A stretch of DNA of 64,000 nt from Chionoecetes opilio (Eukaryota; Arthropoda; Malacostraca; Decapoda; Majidae), in the NCBI GenBank assembly GCA_016584305.1, contig JACEEZ010023653.1, positions 127,177-191,176 on the forward strand, in the 5' to 3' direction. The notes under the pieces were generated by a model, which searched no databases, was not told where the DNA came from, and saw only the letters and a list, made by a program, of their open reading frames with translations. Of the stretch, positions 46,487-56,649 are shown piece after piece. Both the position numbers and the translations under genes were made by a program. Numbering within the stretch: the first letter of the stretch is position 1; each line of letters starts with the position of its first letter.

Positions 46487-46698
46487 GCACTGGCGGATCC
46501 TTGGGGGGGGAACCAAGGCCAAGCCCCCCTCCCCCCAAAAGGAAAGCTTGTGTAGTTTTGCCCCCCTTCCAAAATGGGAAATACTTTATGTACTGCTTGT
46601 TTCCATGTGCATTTTTATCCTGGAACATCTGCATGCACATATTACAAAAGGAACCAAAACTTGGCCTCGTCAAAACTTTGCCCAAGATCTGCCAGAAG
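46487..46698. mobile_element. Small MITE (CTGGCGGATC ends)
   Basis: CTGGCGGATCCTTGG at the left is mirrored by CCAAGATCTGCCAG at the right, followed inward by G- and C-runs (GGGGGGGG, CCCCCCTCCCCCC). The ends resemble hAT termini. No target duplication could be fixed. Confidence 0.55.
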
Positions 46699-47190
46699 TA
46701 GAGTAACACGTAATACATGCTTATTTCATGCTGCAAACACTCATAAACACTACATCATAGCACACACAGACAGAATGGTTTGCAGAGATCATTATAGCCA
46801 AAAACACACGTCCAACATTCCTGTTTTCGTTTCTTCCAGGCGCCGCGTTTGCTGTGGATTCCAGAGGTCAGTGTCTGACCCTGAGTGCATCAACGCCTCA
46901 AGGGTCCTGTGGTGTAAGATACTCTGCTTGACTCACATCCTCATTTCACTACCTAAACATCTCAACTACAGAAATTATTATTATTATTTTATTCTAATGT
47001 ACATTAAAATAGTTCAGTTATCTTCATGTTTGCTGAAATAAACTCGAGAAGGCTTAGTTTTTGAAGTAGTACACGCTTTAAGTTAAGCATGCTTTCATAT
47101 TTTTTCCAATATATTCTTATAGTGATTCTAAATGGATGCAGGTTTCCATTCACGTTGCAAAAAACGAGGCTTATTTTATAGTACACATAG
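46699..47190. other. Intergenic, no gene seen
   Basis: Apparently single-copy sequence. An open frame to 47041 shows no recognisable domain. Confidence 0.4.
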
Positions 47191-47192
47191 TA

Positions 47193-47990
47193 CAGGGAGG
47201 TCCCGAAGATACGAGCAGTTAGGTTCCACCTGGCATACTCGTAAAGCGAAATCTCGTATAACGAAACACATAACTAATGGTAAAATATAGGTTTGGTTCC
47301 ATGACCCCATCAATAAAAAAAAAAAGAAGAAGACATGTTTTTCAAGCTAAAATAAACTATAGCAAACACAACAAACTCAAACTCTCAAATATAGGGCTCT
47401 ATATACCACACCGCACCACACACACCACACACAAACACAGTGAATTAAGAGTGTGACAGCACAGTAGGACAGAGCACAAATAAGTCACAATAAGCACATT
47501 AAGTAACCCAGCAAATCACTAAAATCGACTCAAAAGACACAATACATACAGCAACAAAGACGTATGTACTCTTGGGGACGCCGCGTGATACACTAGACTC
47601 GAGAGGGTACGGTAGGTAAGGGACAAGGGAGGGGTGCACAGACCTCTTCCACTGCCCACAAACTCGTCTCTGCGCATCTGAATCATTGTACATTGTCCAG
47701 GGTTGTGAATTTTTGTAGGCCACATTGTCGTACCGAGCCACCAGAATTATCATATTTTCAGATTGATTATTGTACAACCTTAGGTAAAATCATAGTCAGT
47801 AAATGACTTTATAATTTTAGTAAATAACTTGTAATTTACTTTAGTAAATAACTTGGTAATTTTACTGACCCCAGTTTGAATGTCGTAACATTGGATTTTC
47901 GATCTCGTATATTGAAAATAGACCCTAATTTACACATCTCGTATCATCGGATTCTCGTATATCGAATGCTCGTATAACGGGACCTCCCTG
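47193..47990. mobile_element. Family-E4 pogo-like element
   Basis: Ends CAGGGAGGTCCCGAAGATAC and CGTATAACGGGACCTCCCTG are imperfect inverses, with CTCGTA repeats inside both. TA flanks at 47191-47192 and 47991-47992, and the wider flank (TAGTA/TACATAG) looks continuous. No transposase. Partial copies lie at 28074 and 34776. Confidence 0.88.
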
Positions 47991-48865
47991 TACATAGTTA
48001 TGCAAGACGGCGACGCCTCACGGCCGAGGAGTCCCGCTCCACCCCCAGCAGGAGGGGAGAGATGCATAGTTTTTTTAATTCTTTGAGGGAGACTGCGTTA
48101 AACAAGGCATGGGCGTGTTGAACTCTGATCCCCGTATTATTTCCCTTAGTTCGTGAGAATTAGGTGCACGAGGTGACTCGGTAAAACCTGTCTTATTTGT
48201 ATCTGGGAGATTTATCTGTATTCCCTCTGTGTTTCAATGGTTATGCAATATACAGTAGGTATTCCTTGACCCTTTAGTGCTGCAAGGCCCCCCTTGTATA
48301 AGGTGACATCAGTTATTAACACTAAAGAATGAGGCATAAAGTTCCACACAGGGACACCATCTCACACTGAAGTATATTTTCCTTCCTTGCTGGAAGGTTC
48401 TTTGCCTGTTGCTGGAAGGACGGCCAAGCAGTGAAGGTTTGTGTGGAGGTGGCAGTAAAGTGTCAAGACCAAGGGATGGCTTAGTGGAGATGAGAAGCTG
48501 TTTTTGTTCTGTCCTCTGCATCCTGGTGCAGGAATTGATCCCTCTCATGTGAGGACAGGGCTGGTGTCCCACATAAGAAATGATGAGGGAGCCACAGAGG
48601 AGGAGGCAGTGGAAGCCTTGACAAGGGAGGGGGAAGAAAGGTGTCGGCCCTGCAGGGTTTAGCAGTGTTAGGGCAGTGTGTAATTTTCTGAGTTGTGATT
48701 GTCACCACTTTTGCAGGTGCTGAGGTCAGAGACGAAGCTGGATGAGCACTCCGCTTGGTAATAAAGGGGCTCATTCTAGTATCATCGAGGGTTCCCGCAG
48801 GACTGGCTGCTGAGTGTGATGGCGAGAGTATTGCTGCGGTGGAGGCTGTGGGGCCGGGCAGCAGC
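47991..48865. other. Region upstream of the zinc-finger gene
   Basis: Low in recognisable repeats. A candidate splice acceptor (CACTTTTGCAG) lies at 48708-48718. A stop in the zinc-finger frame at about 48743 means any upstream coding exon would need a different splice. I cannot identify a promoter. Confidence 0.4.
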
Positions 48866-49721
48866 ATGAGTGGCCGGGAGCAGCAGGATCAGTCTGCTTC
48901 AGGTGTGGGGAGGAACAGCTGTGATGGCAAGAATCACCTGGAGGCAGGCAGCTCAGGCCACAAAGGAGAGAACAAATTGGAGTGCCAACAGTGTGGTCTA
49001 ACATTCAGATACAAGAGTCAGCTCGATAGACATTCTGTGACACATACTGGTGTTAGAAATTATAAATGTCTAGAGTGTGGGAAAAGATTTACTCAAAAGA
49101 GCAATCTCACCAAACATACCCTGAAACACAGTGGTGTTAAAAATTATGAATGCCTAGAGTGTGGGAAAAAATTTACTGTAAAGAGTAGCCTCACCAAACA
49201 CATCCTGATACACAGTGGTGTTAAAACTCATGAATGTCTTGAGTGTGGGAAAAGATTTACTGAAAAGAGTAACCTCACCAAACACACCCTGAAACACAGT
49301 GGTGTTAAAAATTATGAATGCCTAGAGTGTGGGAAAAAATTTACTGAAAAGACTAGCCTCACCAAACACACCCTGATACACAGTGGTGTTAAAACTCATG
49401 AATGTCTTGTGTGGGAAAAGATTTACTGAAAAGAGTAACCTCACCAAACACACCCAGATACATAGTGGTGTTAAAAATTATGAATGTCATGAGTGTGGGA
49501 AAAGATTTACTCAAAAGGGTGACCTCACCACACACACCCTGACACACAATGGTGTTAAGAATTATGAATGTCTAGAGTGTGGGAAAAGATTTATTACCAG
49601 CTCTGGTCTCAATGTACACACCCTGAGACACACTAGCTATAGGAAATTCAAGTGTGATATTTGTAGCAAGTGTTTCTATACAAAGGGTGAAATTGCCAAG
49701 CACATGAAGATACACTTTTGA
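48866..49721 (+). CDS. C2H2 zinc-finger protein, one 2-bp frameshift
   Basis: Putative DNA-binding protein of nine consecutive C2H2 fingers, intronless in this part. The first ATG in the open frame gives MSGREQQDQ, then a short Ser/Gly-rich leader. Fingers follow every 84 bp: ECQQCG...H-x4-H, then repeated CLECGKKFTxKSxLTKH blocks. The linkers read HSGVKNYEC or HSGVKTHEC in place of the canonical TGEKPY. Finger 6 is broken at about 49409, where CTTGTGTGGG replaces the CTTGAGTGTGGG of its neighbours (GA lost). Fingers 6-9 continue in the new frame and end with CDICSKCFYTKGEIAKHMKIHF and a stop. The frame may also open upstream from 48746. Without the deletion it would be one complete array, so this is a recent pseudogene, a polymorphism or a sequence error. 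Confidence 0.75.
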
Positions 49722-49834
49722 GTTGGTGCGTTGTGTTGACAAGTGGGGCTGTACCCGTGCCTGTGTGAGTGTTTCCTGTGGCTATGGGTGGTAGTGGTGG
49801 GCAGTGTGGTACATGTATTTACCTAGTTGTAAGT

Positions 49835-49890
49835 TGTAACATACAGGAAAAGAGCTATGCCCGTACTGTCCCGTCTCCTAAACTACAATG
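49835..49890 (-). mobile_element. LINE D family 3'-end fragment
   Basis: The minus strand reads ACGGGACAGTACGGGCATAG then CTCTTTTCCTGTATGTTACA, matching the LINE D 3' end at 43021-43080. Confidence 0.6.
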
Positions 49891-49946
49891 GGCAACTGCA
49901 CTGAGTTTTATGATCCCGTTAGAGCCTGTGAATCTCGCTCACATAC

Positions 49947-50070
49947 AGTACCCTCCTGAGTTTCACGCTATGCGAGTTTCGCGCCGAGTCCTAAATTCTT
50001 ACCATCCCGACTTTCGCGCATTATCTCACCGACTTTCGCGCTGCTTCGTACACTTTTTTTTTTTTTTTTT
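49947..50070. mobile_element. Family-E5 end adjoining a SINE tail
   Basis: CAGTACCCTCCTGAGTTTCA after TA marks an E5 left terminus with repeated GACTTTCGCG motifs. It reaches the poly(T) at 50055-50071, the tail of the next SINE. The reverse arrangement, with the same junction, is at 59684-59764. Confidence 0.7.
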
Positions 50071-50095
50071 TGTATGTGTGTGTGTGTGTGCGTGC

Positions 50096-50332
50096 CTACA
50101 GCGCCGTTAGGTAGTGACCTCCAGGGGTGGGATGGTAGGCCCTGGATGTTCCCTCGAGGGCTGTGATGGTTGGCCCTCGCCCGTGGTGGCGCAGGCAGGA
50201 TTTTTATAGTGACGCTTGTGATTAGAGGTTCATGTCGCCCCCCTGTGGCTTCCGATGCACTCGCAATCGTATGTAGAGTTAATGAGCAGCATGTGGGTGT
50301 TCTTAAGCCACTCAACGATGCAGAGAAAGATT
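50096..50332 (-). mobile_element. SINE, GGGGAGGCGG family, head missing
   Basis: The minus-strand body is collinear with 59450-59675 (CACTCGCAATCG..., CGCCACCACGGGCGAGGGCC, CCTGGAGGTCACTACCTAAC). The tRNA-like head is lost at the TATCAAGATCAAG junction near 50335. Confidence 0.82.
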
Positions 50333-50436
50333 TTATACCTTACGGTAATATCAAGATCAAGATCAAGTATCACTAAAGAGGTAAATAATCGTATGTAGCT
50401 ACTGATGGAAGAGTGGTGTTAGGAAGGGTTACAGGA

Positions 50437-50585
50437 CGTAATGCACCAGACTGAATGCACCACCAGCCTAGTCTGAATGCCCCAACTTTGTAGTCTGAAT
50501 GCACCAACTGCCTAGGATGAATGCACCAGACCGAATGCACCACCAGCATAGTATGAATGCACCGACTTTGTAGTCCGAATGTAGT
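50437..50585. repeat. Left inverted array of the MULE element
   Basis: Irregular units of CTGAATGCACCA joined by CTTTGTAGT or GCCTAG spacers, inverse to the right array. Confidence 0.75.
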
Positions 50586-50743
50586 AATAAATGTAAGTTT
50601 CGCATCATACAGCAAGTCTTTATTATTCTGTATTACGATTTTAAAATGCTGCACTGCCTTGTTAGACAATTAAAATACAATAGAAAAATTAAAAAGTACG
50701 ATAGTCATACACTATCAGTTATTGTTTACCAGCAGTAGGATAC

Positions 50744-51560
50744 TTAATCTTCTCCATGGTCTGCTAATTCGCTGCATTTCCTCAGGTACTCGGATGTAAT
50801 CATGTCGTGGTTTTCATAATCTGTCCACAGTTGCTTAAGCTTTTGCTGCTTAGATTGGGTTTTCTTACTCTGGATCCTACATATTTTATTCTGTGTGATA
50901 AGCCTTACTTGTAGAGGGAGCAACTTTGTCTCGTCATAAAGTGTATTTATTAGCAGGTAGAGGTTCATCCTTTTAGTGGGGGAGTTGTGATTTAGACGAT
51001 GGTGCCAACCCTCAACTTCATTATTCGTCCTCACTACTCTCTTGTATGTTGACCAGGTAGAAGGTGGACATGATGCACTGGTTATCCACGTCTTTTCGAG
51101 GTAGTTGAGGAGTTTATGGAGCTTCTGTGCTTGAGCAGTCTGAACCTGAGGGCATCTGTCTTTCAACTGGTTAAAAGCATTATTGATATGGGAGGCTGGA
51201 AGGTGGGGCAGTGCCATCAAATCTCATATGTAATTACGGACAGGAAGTTGGTGAACATATGCTGAGCGTAGTCCATACTCCTTAACTCTGTTGTACACAG
51301 CTTGTGCCCAGTGAAACCAGCACCCAAACACAGGAACATCCGGTAGAGACTTATGAAGAGCACTCCACAAAGCCCGTTCAAAATCTACTACAATCTCTTC
51401 AACCATGATGTTAGATGGGAGAAGTTCCATAATAGCACCCAGGATAGCCGTGTAATCTGTGGTCTTTTGTTGGGACATAACTACAAATAATAGTGGAACT
51501 TGCTTTGTGCAGTCATCAGACTTGATGTAGCTGTGAATGCTGACATGCTGTACAAATTAA
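50744..51560 (-). pseudogene. MULE transposase core and C-terminus
   Basis: One minus-strand frame with a single in-frame TGA at 51224-51226. The upstream part has DCTKQVPLLFVVMS, TDYTAILGAIMELL, VEEIVVDFERALW and VFGCWFHWAQAVYNRV. That covers the first-Asp strand region, the second catalytic Asp (VVDFE) and the C-x2-H (GCWFHW) block of MULE transposases. After the stop come WSTYKRVVRTNNEVEGWHHR and LLPLQVRLI, the usual RTNN-x2-EGWH block with the likely catalytic Glu. MULE enzymes cut and paste DNA elements with long inverted ends. The stop makes this copy inactive unless it is an error. Confidence 0.82.
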
Positions 51561-51578
51561 TATCAAGGGGTGAATATC

Positions 51579-51953
51579 TCATTGAAGAAAATCACTTGGG
51601 ATATGAGCAGTAGCAATCTCGAATTCCAAATCAGTTGGATGCTTTGGTCGCAGCTGTTGTCGGGTACGGTTGGCAGTTCTCTGCAGGTTGGATACTTTTG
51701 GCAGTTGAACTTCATCAGTTGCATGTGTCAGTAGTGTATCTGTAACAATCTTCCCAGAAGATTTATAGATATCTTCCCTGGCTGCTGCTTTATCCAGAGA
51801 TATGGCTTGTGCTCGAAGTTGTGCCCCTGGGTTGCCTCCGTGGTTGTGTTCCTTGGGACCTCTGGTGAAGGTGTTACCTTGCTGACTGACACTAGCAAAA
51901 CACCTGTTCTTCTTTGTACGGACGCTGCAGATCCATGACGTTGATACCGACAT
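51579..51953 (-). pseudogene. FLYWCH-type zinc-finger part of the MULE protein
   Basis: Encodes a W-x-C start (WICSVRTKKNRCFASV) and ends the finger with PKEHNHGG, matching the W-C...C...HNH pattern of FLYWCH fingers that sit before the transposase core in many MULE proteins. The segment then has SSGKIVTDTLLTHA and LRPKHPTDLEFEI, a linker helix and entry region. The open frame ends at 51579, and the core continues after a stop or shift near 51560-51580. The upstream segment is partly lost near 51953-52020. Confidence 0.68.
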
Positions 51954-52021
51954 TACCCGCTTTTTGACGTACTGTGGAATCCAAGTCTATCTGTCAGAAG
52001 ATCTCCCCCCTTTCTTGAACC

Positions 52022-52366
52022 TCATTCTACTACATGGTAGGATGTTGGGGCATCCACCATTATGTCAGTGGGAATTGGTTCGGTGGTAAGGGATGTTTCC
52101 ACAGCCTGACTGACCTCTTCCACAGGCAGGCTGACATTGAAAAAAGACAATGGGCTTGATGGGGTTAACTCCTCTGAAGGGTCATCTATGGTTGATGTAC
52201 TTGGTGGTGTTATTGTTAAGTCCTCTGAAGAGTTACATGCGATTGAGATTTCTGTGAAGCTATCAGTGCTCATTTCTTGTACGTTGTTGAGCGAACACCT
52301 ATGGCAAACCCACACAGGCAACTCTACATCTCTTGTTCAGTTTCCTGTCGAATTCTCTTGTGATAC
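52022..52366 (-). pseudogene. MULE gene exon 2: end of PHD finger and acidic linker
   Basis: Starts after a TGCTTCAG acceptor with ITREFDRKLNKR. After a 1-bp frame break it reads ELPVWVCHRC, which supplies the last Cys pair of a PHD finger begun in the preceding exon. A Ser/Thr/Glu-rich linker follows (SSEDLTITPPSTSTI, EELTPSSPLS), ending at 52022. The frame break near 52330 needs checking. Confidence 0.6.
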
Positions 52367-52742
52367 CTGAAGCAAAAAGGAGGAGGCCGGATTTAGAATA
52401 ATGAAACGCAAACGATGCAACAAGACATGGAATACCAAATACACATCGTCCAAGTGTATGCTAACCACAGTGATAGTGAAGCTGGATTGTTTATATTCCA
52501 TAAATTTAAAGTATGTGGTTGGTATATAATTAAATTATACACAACACTGAAAACTTCACTATACCACAAGCCCTACACCTGCACTGTCTGGCACCATCTG
52601 TTGAGGAGGGAAGTAGACAGGCTGCTTCAGATTCACTGGTTAAGGGCTACTGAGGTTTGTGAAATGCATCTAACTTTTGGGAGCAATAGTACTTTCATTC
52701 TTGTTATTACTGTACCATTTACAAAAATGCTGTCTTACAAAC
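52367..52742 (-). other. Inferred 376-bp intron in the MULE gene
   Basis: On the minus strand the donor is CTCTG/GTTTGTAAG and the acceptor TTTTGCTTCAG/GTATC. Joining them gives CNSG-ITREF in one frame (phase 1) and completes the C4HC3 order of a PHD finger. No other GT/AG pair was tested. Confidence 0.55.
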
Positions 52743-52934
52743 CAGAGTTACAAGTTCTGTGCTGCCAAGCATTGCAGCTATCACACTGCACGGCTTCCTG
52801 GCGTGGTATTACGTCTGCTTCACACACTACACATGGAAAGTGAATCCTTAGGTCTTGTGTACTCTTGGTAAATGGGTTGAAGGCTTGGAGATGTCTTCTC
52901 TGTACTTCCAGAATTGTGACTGACTGAAGGCATT
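52743..52934 (-). pseudogene. MULE gene exon 1: PHD finger start
   Basis: The minus strand encodes FPCVVCEADVIPRQEAVQCD then SCNAWQHRTCNSG: CxxC, CxxC and HxxC, the first six ligands of a C4HC3 PHD finger, which commonly reads histone tails. The fourth CxxC lies across the intron. Upstream the frame shifts near 52850. In the other frame an ATG at about 52934 starts MPSVSHNSGSTEKTSPSLQP, a likely true N-terminus, only 10 bp from the Tigger insertion. Confidence 0.62.
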
Positions 52935-52943
52935 GTGTTGATA

Positions 52944-53786
52944 CAGGTTGAAGTTCCAAAACTCGGCATCCCAAGACTCGGCAACACCCAAAACTCGGCT
53001 ATGGTTCCGGATTTTCCAAAACACGGCAGAACACCCAAAACCCGGCGCGTAGTTGCTGGGTCGGCCACTAGGTGCCACCACACTAGGCCGCTTGGTTTCT
53101 CCCGCCGATTTGTTTGTTGTTATTGTTCAGTGGTGTTGTGACTGTAGAGTTGTGTACACTGTTATTTTGTGTACTTCTACAGGTCTGTTATGGGTATTAT
53201 GGCTCCCAAACGTCCAGGAACACCTACTGGTGTAAGTGAAAAGAAAAGGAAGAACAATGTGTTAACTATTTCTGAGAAAATTGACCTTTTGAAGAAGTTG
53301 GATGGCGGAACCTCAGTGCGGAATTTGTGTGAAATATATGGTGTGTGGTCATCTACAGTGTATGACCTCAAGAAACAGAAAACAAAGTTACGTGAATTTT
53401 ATGCCATGAGTGAGACGGTGAAAGGTATGGACATACGTAAGACCATGAGACATGGGAAGAGTGAAGATTTGGACAAAGCATTAATGCAGTGGCTCAGACA
53501 GCGTCGTAATGATGGAATGAAAATATCAGGGGACATGATGATGACGCAAGCTAAACTATTCCATGAGGAGCTGAAATTGGAACACGAGTGTCAATACTCA
53601 GAAGGATGGCTCGCAAATTTTAAATTACGTCATGGTTTATCACATCAAACAGTGTGCGGTGATTTTTTTCATGTGATTTTCATGCTTTTTTTTCCCCTTT
53701 ATATATCTTCGTTCTAAAAGTTGGAAAATTCCATTACTCGGCTCGGCGCTGGTCCCGAGGTTGCCGAGTTTGGGAACTTCAACCTG
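52944..53786 (+). mobile_element. Tigger (pogo) element with truncated transposase
   Basis: Ends CAGGTTGAAGTTCCAAAACT and AGTTTGGGAACTTCAACCTG, flanked by TA at 52942-52943 and 53787-53788. It contains the 5' half of the transposase gene; the DDE half is deleted. It has inserted just upstream of the MULE start codon region. Same family as 35425-35887. Confidence 0.93.
53199..53717 (+). pseudogene. Tigger/pogo transposase, DNA-binding half only
   Basis: Starts MAPKRPGTPTGVSEKKRK, then the CENP-B-type N-terminal helix-turn-helix (TISEKIDLLKKLDGGTSVRN, CEIYGVWSSTVYDLKKQK). The second CENP-B-like helix-turn-helix follows (ALMQWLRQRRNDGMKISGDM, KLFHEELKLE, SEGWLANFKLRHGL). These two domains bind the element's ends. 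Homology stops after LRHGLSHQ; the next residues are read from the 3' flank, and the DDE catalytic domain (~300 residues) is missing. A start at 53190 (MGI-MAPK) is also possible. Confidence 0.88.
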
Positions 53787-53959
53787 TACTGTCGAAAGTT
53801 CTCCTAAACTACTGGTAAACATACTACCAGTAAACAGGCAGTTAGGCCTATTGTGTCAGTTGAGACTGTGGAAGCAAGCTGTTCTTCATAAACAGTTCCT
53901 AAACTACTAGTAAACAAGTAGTTATAGGTGCTAAAATGTATAATATCAACTGGCCTTAG

Positions 53960-54200
53960 GTTGGTGCATTGGGACCATAAAGGGTGGTGCATTCAGACTG
54001 GGAGTGGTGCATTAGGACCAGGCATGTGGTACATTGGAGCCTTATACGTGGTGCATTCAGACCAGGGGTTGGTGCATTCAGACCAGGGGTTGGTGCATTC
54101 AGACCAGGGGCTGGTGCATTCAGACCAGGGGTTAGTGCATTCAGACCAGGGGTTAGTGCATTCAGACCAGGGGTTGGTGCATTCAGGCAGTGGTGCATTA
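53960..54200. repeat. Right inverted array of the MULE element (21-bp units)
   Basis: TGGTGCATTCAGACCAGGGG repeated at 21-bp spacing from about 54050 (54071, 54092, 54113...), with looser units before it. Confidence 0.88.
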
Positions 54201-54208
54201 AGACCATA

Positions 54209-56553
54209 ATTCTTAGGAAGACGTGTGATGTGTGAGACAGGAGTGGATGAAACTGGAGTACTTGATGCTGTAATGTGAACGGAATGAGTATGCTAGAACA
54301 AAGATGTTGGAGGTAGTGATAGAAGTCAGAGTGGAAGATTGGCGAGAGATGAGAGACAGGAGTGTGGATAGTCAGATGGAGTACCTGCTGGGGTTGTGTG
54401 CTGAGTGGAGGAGTGACAGTCGTGTGGCTGAAAGTGTAAAAGAATGCTTGGAGAATTCTTGAAGAGCACGCATGAGAGAGAATGAGAGGCAGGGGGTCCC
54501 TCAGTGAGGGGGGACCCCCTATGAATGTGATGCAGAGAGAGGGATGAGGGGAAAATGAAACTCCTAGTTTTGCTTTCCCCTTTTGCTTCTCTCCCAACAG
54601 AATACTACGTGTGTGGGAGAACGCCGGACCAAAGGCTTCACTGACAGCATCAGCTGGGTGACTCCCAACTCAAGCTCAAGCTCGTAGGTCCTCTCCTCTC
54701 CTCCTCTTCCTCCTCTCCTGTCCTCTAGTTTTGGCCGCCCACCCCGGGAGGCGGGTCACAAACCCCCGGCTAACACCCGGTACCTATTCACTGCTGGGTG
54801 ACTAAATAAGCATTTTTACAGTGTTTTCAATACATGAGTTTTGCGATCCTCAATTTTCGCGCTATGCCCTGCGAAGAAAGCAAGCGCCAAATTTGGGAGG
54901 GTACTGTATACAGTACATGTTTTGTGGACTTCTTTTTTTTTTTTTTTTTTTTTACATGCTTCTACAGTACCCTCCCGAGTTTTGCGCTTGCTTTCTTCAC
55001 AAGGCATAGCACAAAAATTAAGGATCGCAAAACTCGTGTACAGACATGCCCTCGGTTTTTTTTAACATAATTAGTTCCCAAAAGTTGTTCTAAAACCGAA
55101 ACACATTTTTCCATAAGAAACAATATAAAATGGATTAATCTGTTCCTGACCCCCAATATAAAGACTTTACAAAAATGAAAATTAAACTAACCTAAACCCC
55201 CCTTTTGACTCACTCACTAACCTAACCTAACCTAATCCCACGCTTTAACCTAACTAAAGCCAAATCTGCATTAAATAAGTGTCCGCGGTAAGGGAAGACA
55301 GAGGCGATGAAGGTCACAAGAGGAAGAAGAGTGAGGTGCTCTTAAACACTTGTCTCTCTTCTCCCTATAAACAACATGTCATTATCTCCAAAAGTAATGA
55401 TTTGCACAAGCTCGTAGAGGAATGTTTCCTAGAATCCAAAGGTAAACAACCACCCCCCCCCAATTGTGTACTGTAGATAATACTTTAGTCCCAGCTCAAT
55501 AATGCCCACCAGCCCCCAAAATATTACGAATTTAGCACACTACTGAAGTGTTGTCCCACTGAAATATACCAGTAGTTTTATCATGACGTATAATCTCCCC
55601 TGTTTTTTCCGCAGTTTTATGTTTTGTATTGCAAGTATCGGTTTTAAAATTTCGCTACTCGTTTTTTTTTGGGGGCGACGACGACGGCGAAGGACACTCA
55701 AAACATCCTTAGTGTTGGTTATTGGTGATTTTTTTTAATTTGTTTTATTTTTAGCCATAATATGCATAGAGAAGCAAAAAAAATACACAGACTCTCCCAA
55801 AAGCCCCTTTAACCTTCCTGAAATAATGGATGTAGAAATGTAAATATTAAAGCCCCCACACGTCTGTAAATCAAAAAAAATTGTCCTGGTGACTTAGTGT
55901 TATCTTTGGGATAAAAATTTCGGTCCCAATGTAAAAAAAAACCGAAATAATGCACGCACAAGAAAAATCGTCAAAAACAAGAAAAAGTTCGGACAGGTTT
56001 TGTTTTGCAGACTGATGAGAGCCCGCGGCGTGCTGACCCCCCATTGCCGGTACTTGTTCGGCAACCGAGTTATCACGGGAACCCGGGGCAATTATGATTT
56101 GAATTTTGTTCGTGAAACCCAATTGTTTAGAAGGGAGCTTCGAAACCCCAGGTTTTACTGTTTGAGAACACTGAAAAAAATTGTTTTTATTCCGGTGCGA
56201 GGGTACCATGTTTTAGGGGTATAAAACTCACTTTCTCCCCCAAAAAAAACCCTGAAAATGCCCTAGCCCCTGTCCACCCAGCAGTGATGGGTACCGGGTG
56301 TTAGCCGGGGTTTGTGACCCCCTCCCGGGGTGGTGCCTTCGGCCCCAAAACTAGAGGAAAGAGGAGGAGGAGAGGGAGGCCCTTTATCATCTTTTTTTTT
56401 AAACTTGAATTACAGGAAAAAACTACGGGTTTTTTTTACCTAGGCCGAAAAGCCCCACCAATTGTGGGAAAATGATTTTTGTTTACCTTATTGGTTCTAA
56501 GAGCCTCCCCTCTTTAGTTTTTTGTCGCCAAAACAATGTTTCGGAGATATCAG
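54209..56553 (+). repeat. 2.4-kb direct duplication, copy 1 (partly degraded)
   Basis: Collinear with 56650-59036. Up to about 55385 the two are nearly identical. From there to the end this copy is full of short deletions and of substitutions that lengthen homopolymers (GTCGCCAGCTGC becomes GTCCCAGCTC; GATAAC-type signals lost). Contents include an E5 palindrome, a family-X fragment and the GGGTGTTAGCCGGGG repeat. Confidence 0.9.
54816..55048. mobile_element. E5-type palindrome with poly(T) loop
   Basis: GTTTTGCGATCCTCAATTTT...GGGAGGGTACTGTA is mirrored by TACAGTACCCTCCCGAGTTT...AGGATCGCAAAAC. The arms are about 85 bp, and the loop has TACAGTACATG and 23 T. A sister copy lies at 57275-57500. 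Confidence 0.8.
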
Positions 56554-56649
56554 TAAAACCCTTATAACCGGGACGATGGGCTTGGCCCTTGCCGAGTTTT
56601 TATGTGCCGAGTTACAAGTCCTCCTCTGATATGGGTTTTTATAATAAAA
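56554..56649. mobile_element. E3-family end between the duplicate copies
   Basis: CAGTAAAACCCTTATAACCG followed by CTTGCCGAGTTTTTATGTGC and CTCTGATATGGG resembles the left end of E3 (43519) with homopolymer-type changes. Confidence 0.6.

Larger units (their letters stand above)
50434..54205 (-). mobile_element. MULE-type DNA transposon with repeat-array ends
   Basis: A decayed MULE transposase gene on the minus strand lies between two inverted arrays. The left array (50437-50585) is built on CTGAATGCACCA, the right (53960-54200) on TGGTGCATTCAGACCAGG with 21-bp periodicity. The outermost bases (GGACGTAATGCACCA left, GGTCTTAATGCACCA right read inward) agree. I could not see a 9-bp target duplication. 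The right edge meets the 2.4-kb duplication at 54209. A Tigger element is inserted at 52944-53786. Confidence 0.65.

Noticed and set aside
53956..54597. 213-codon minus-strand open frame
   Set aside because: It crosses the 21-bp MULE array and non-coding duplicated sequence, with no recognisable domain. The related frame at 56657-57046 differs by frame changes.
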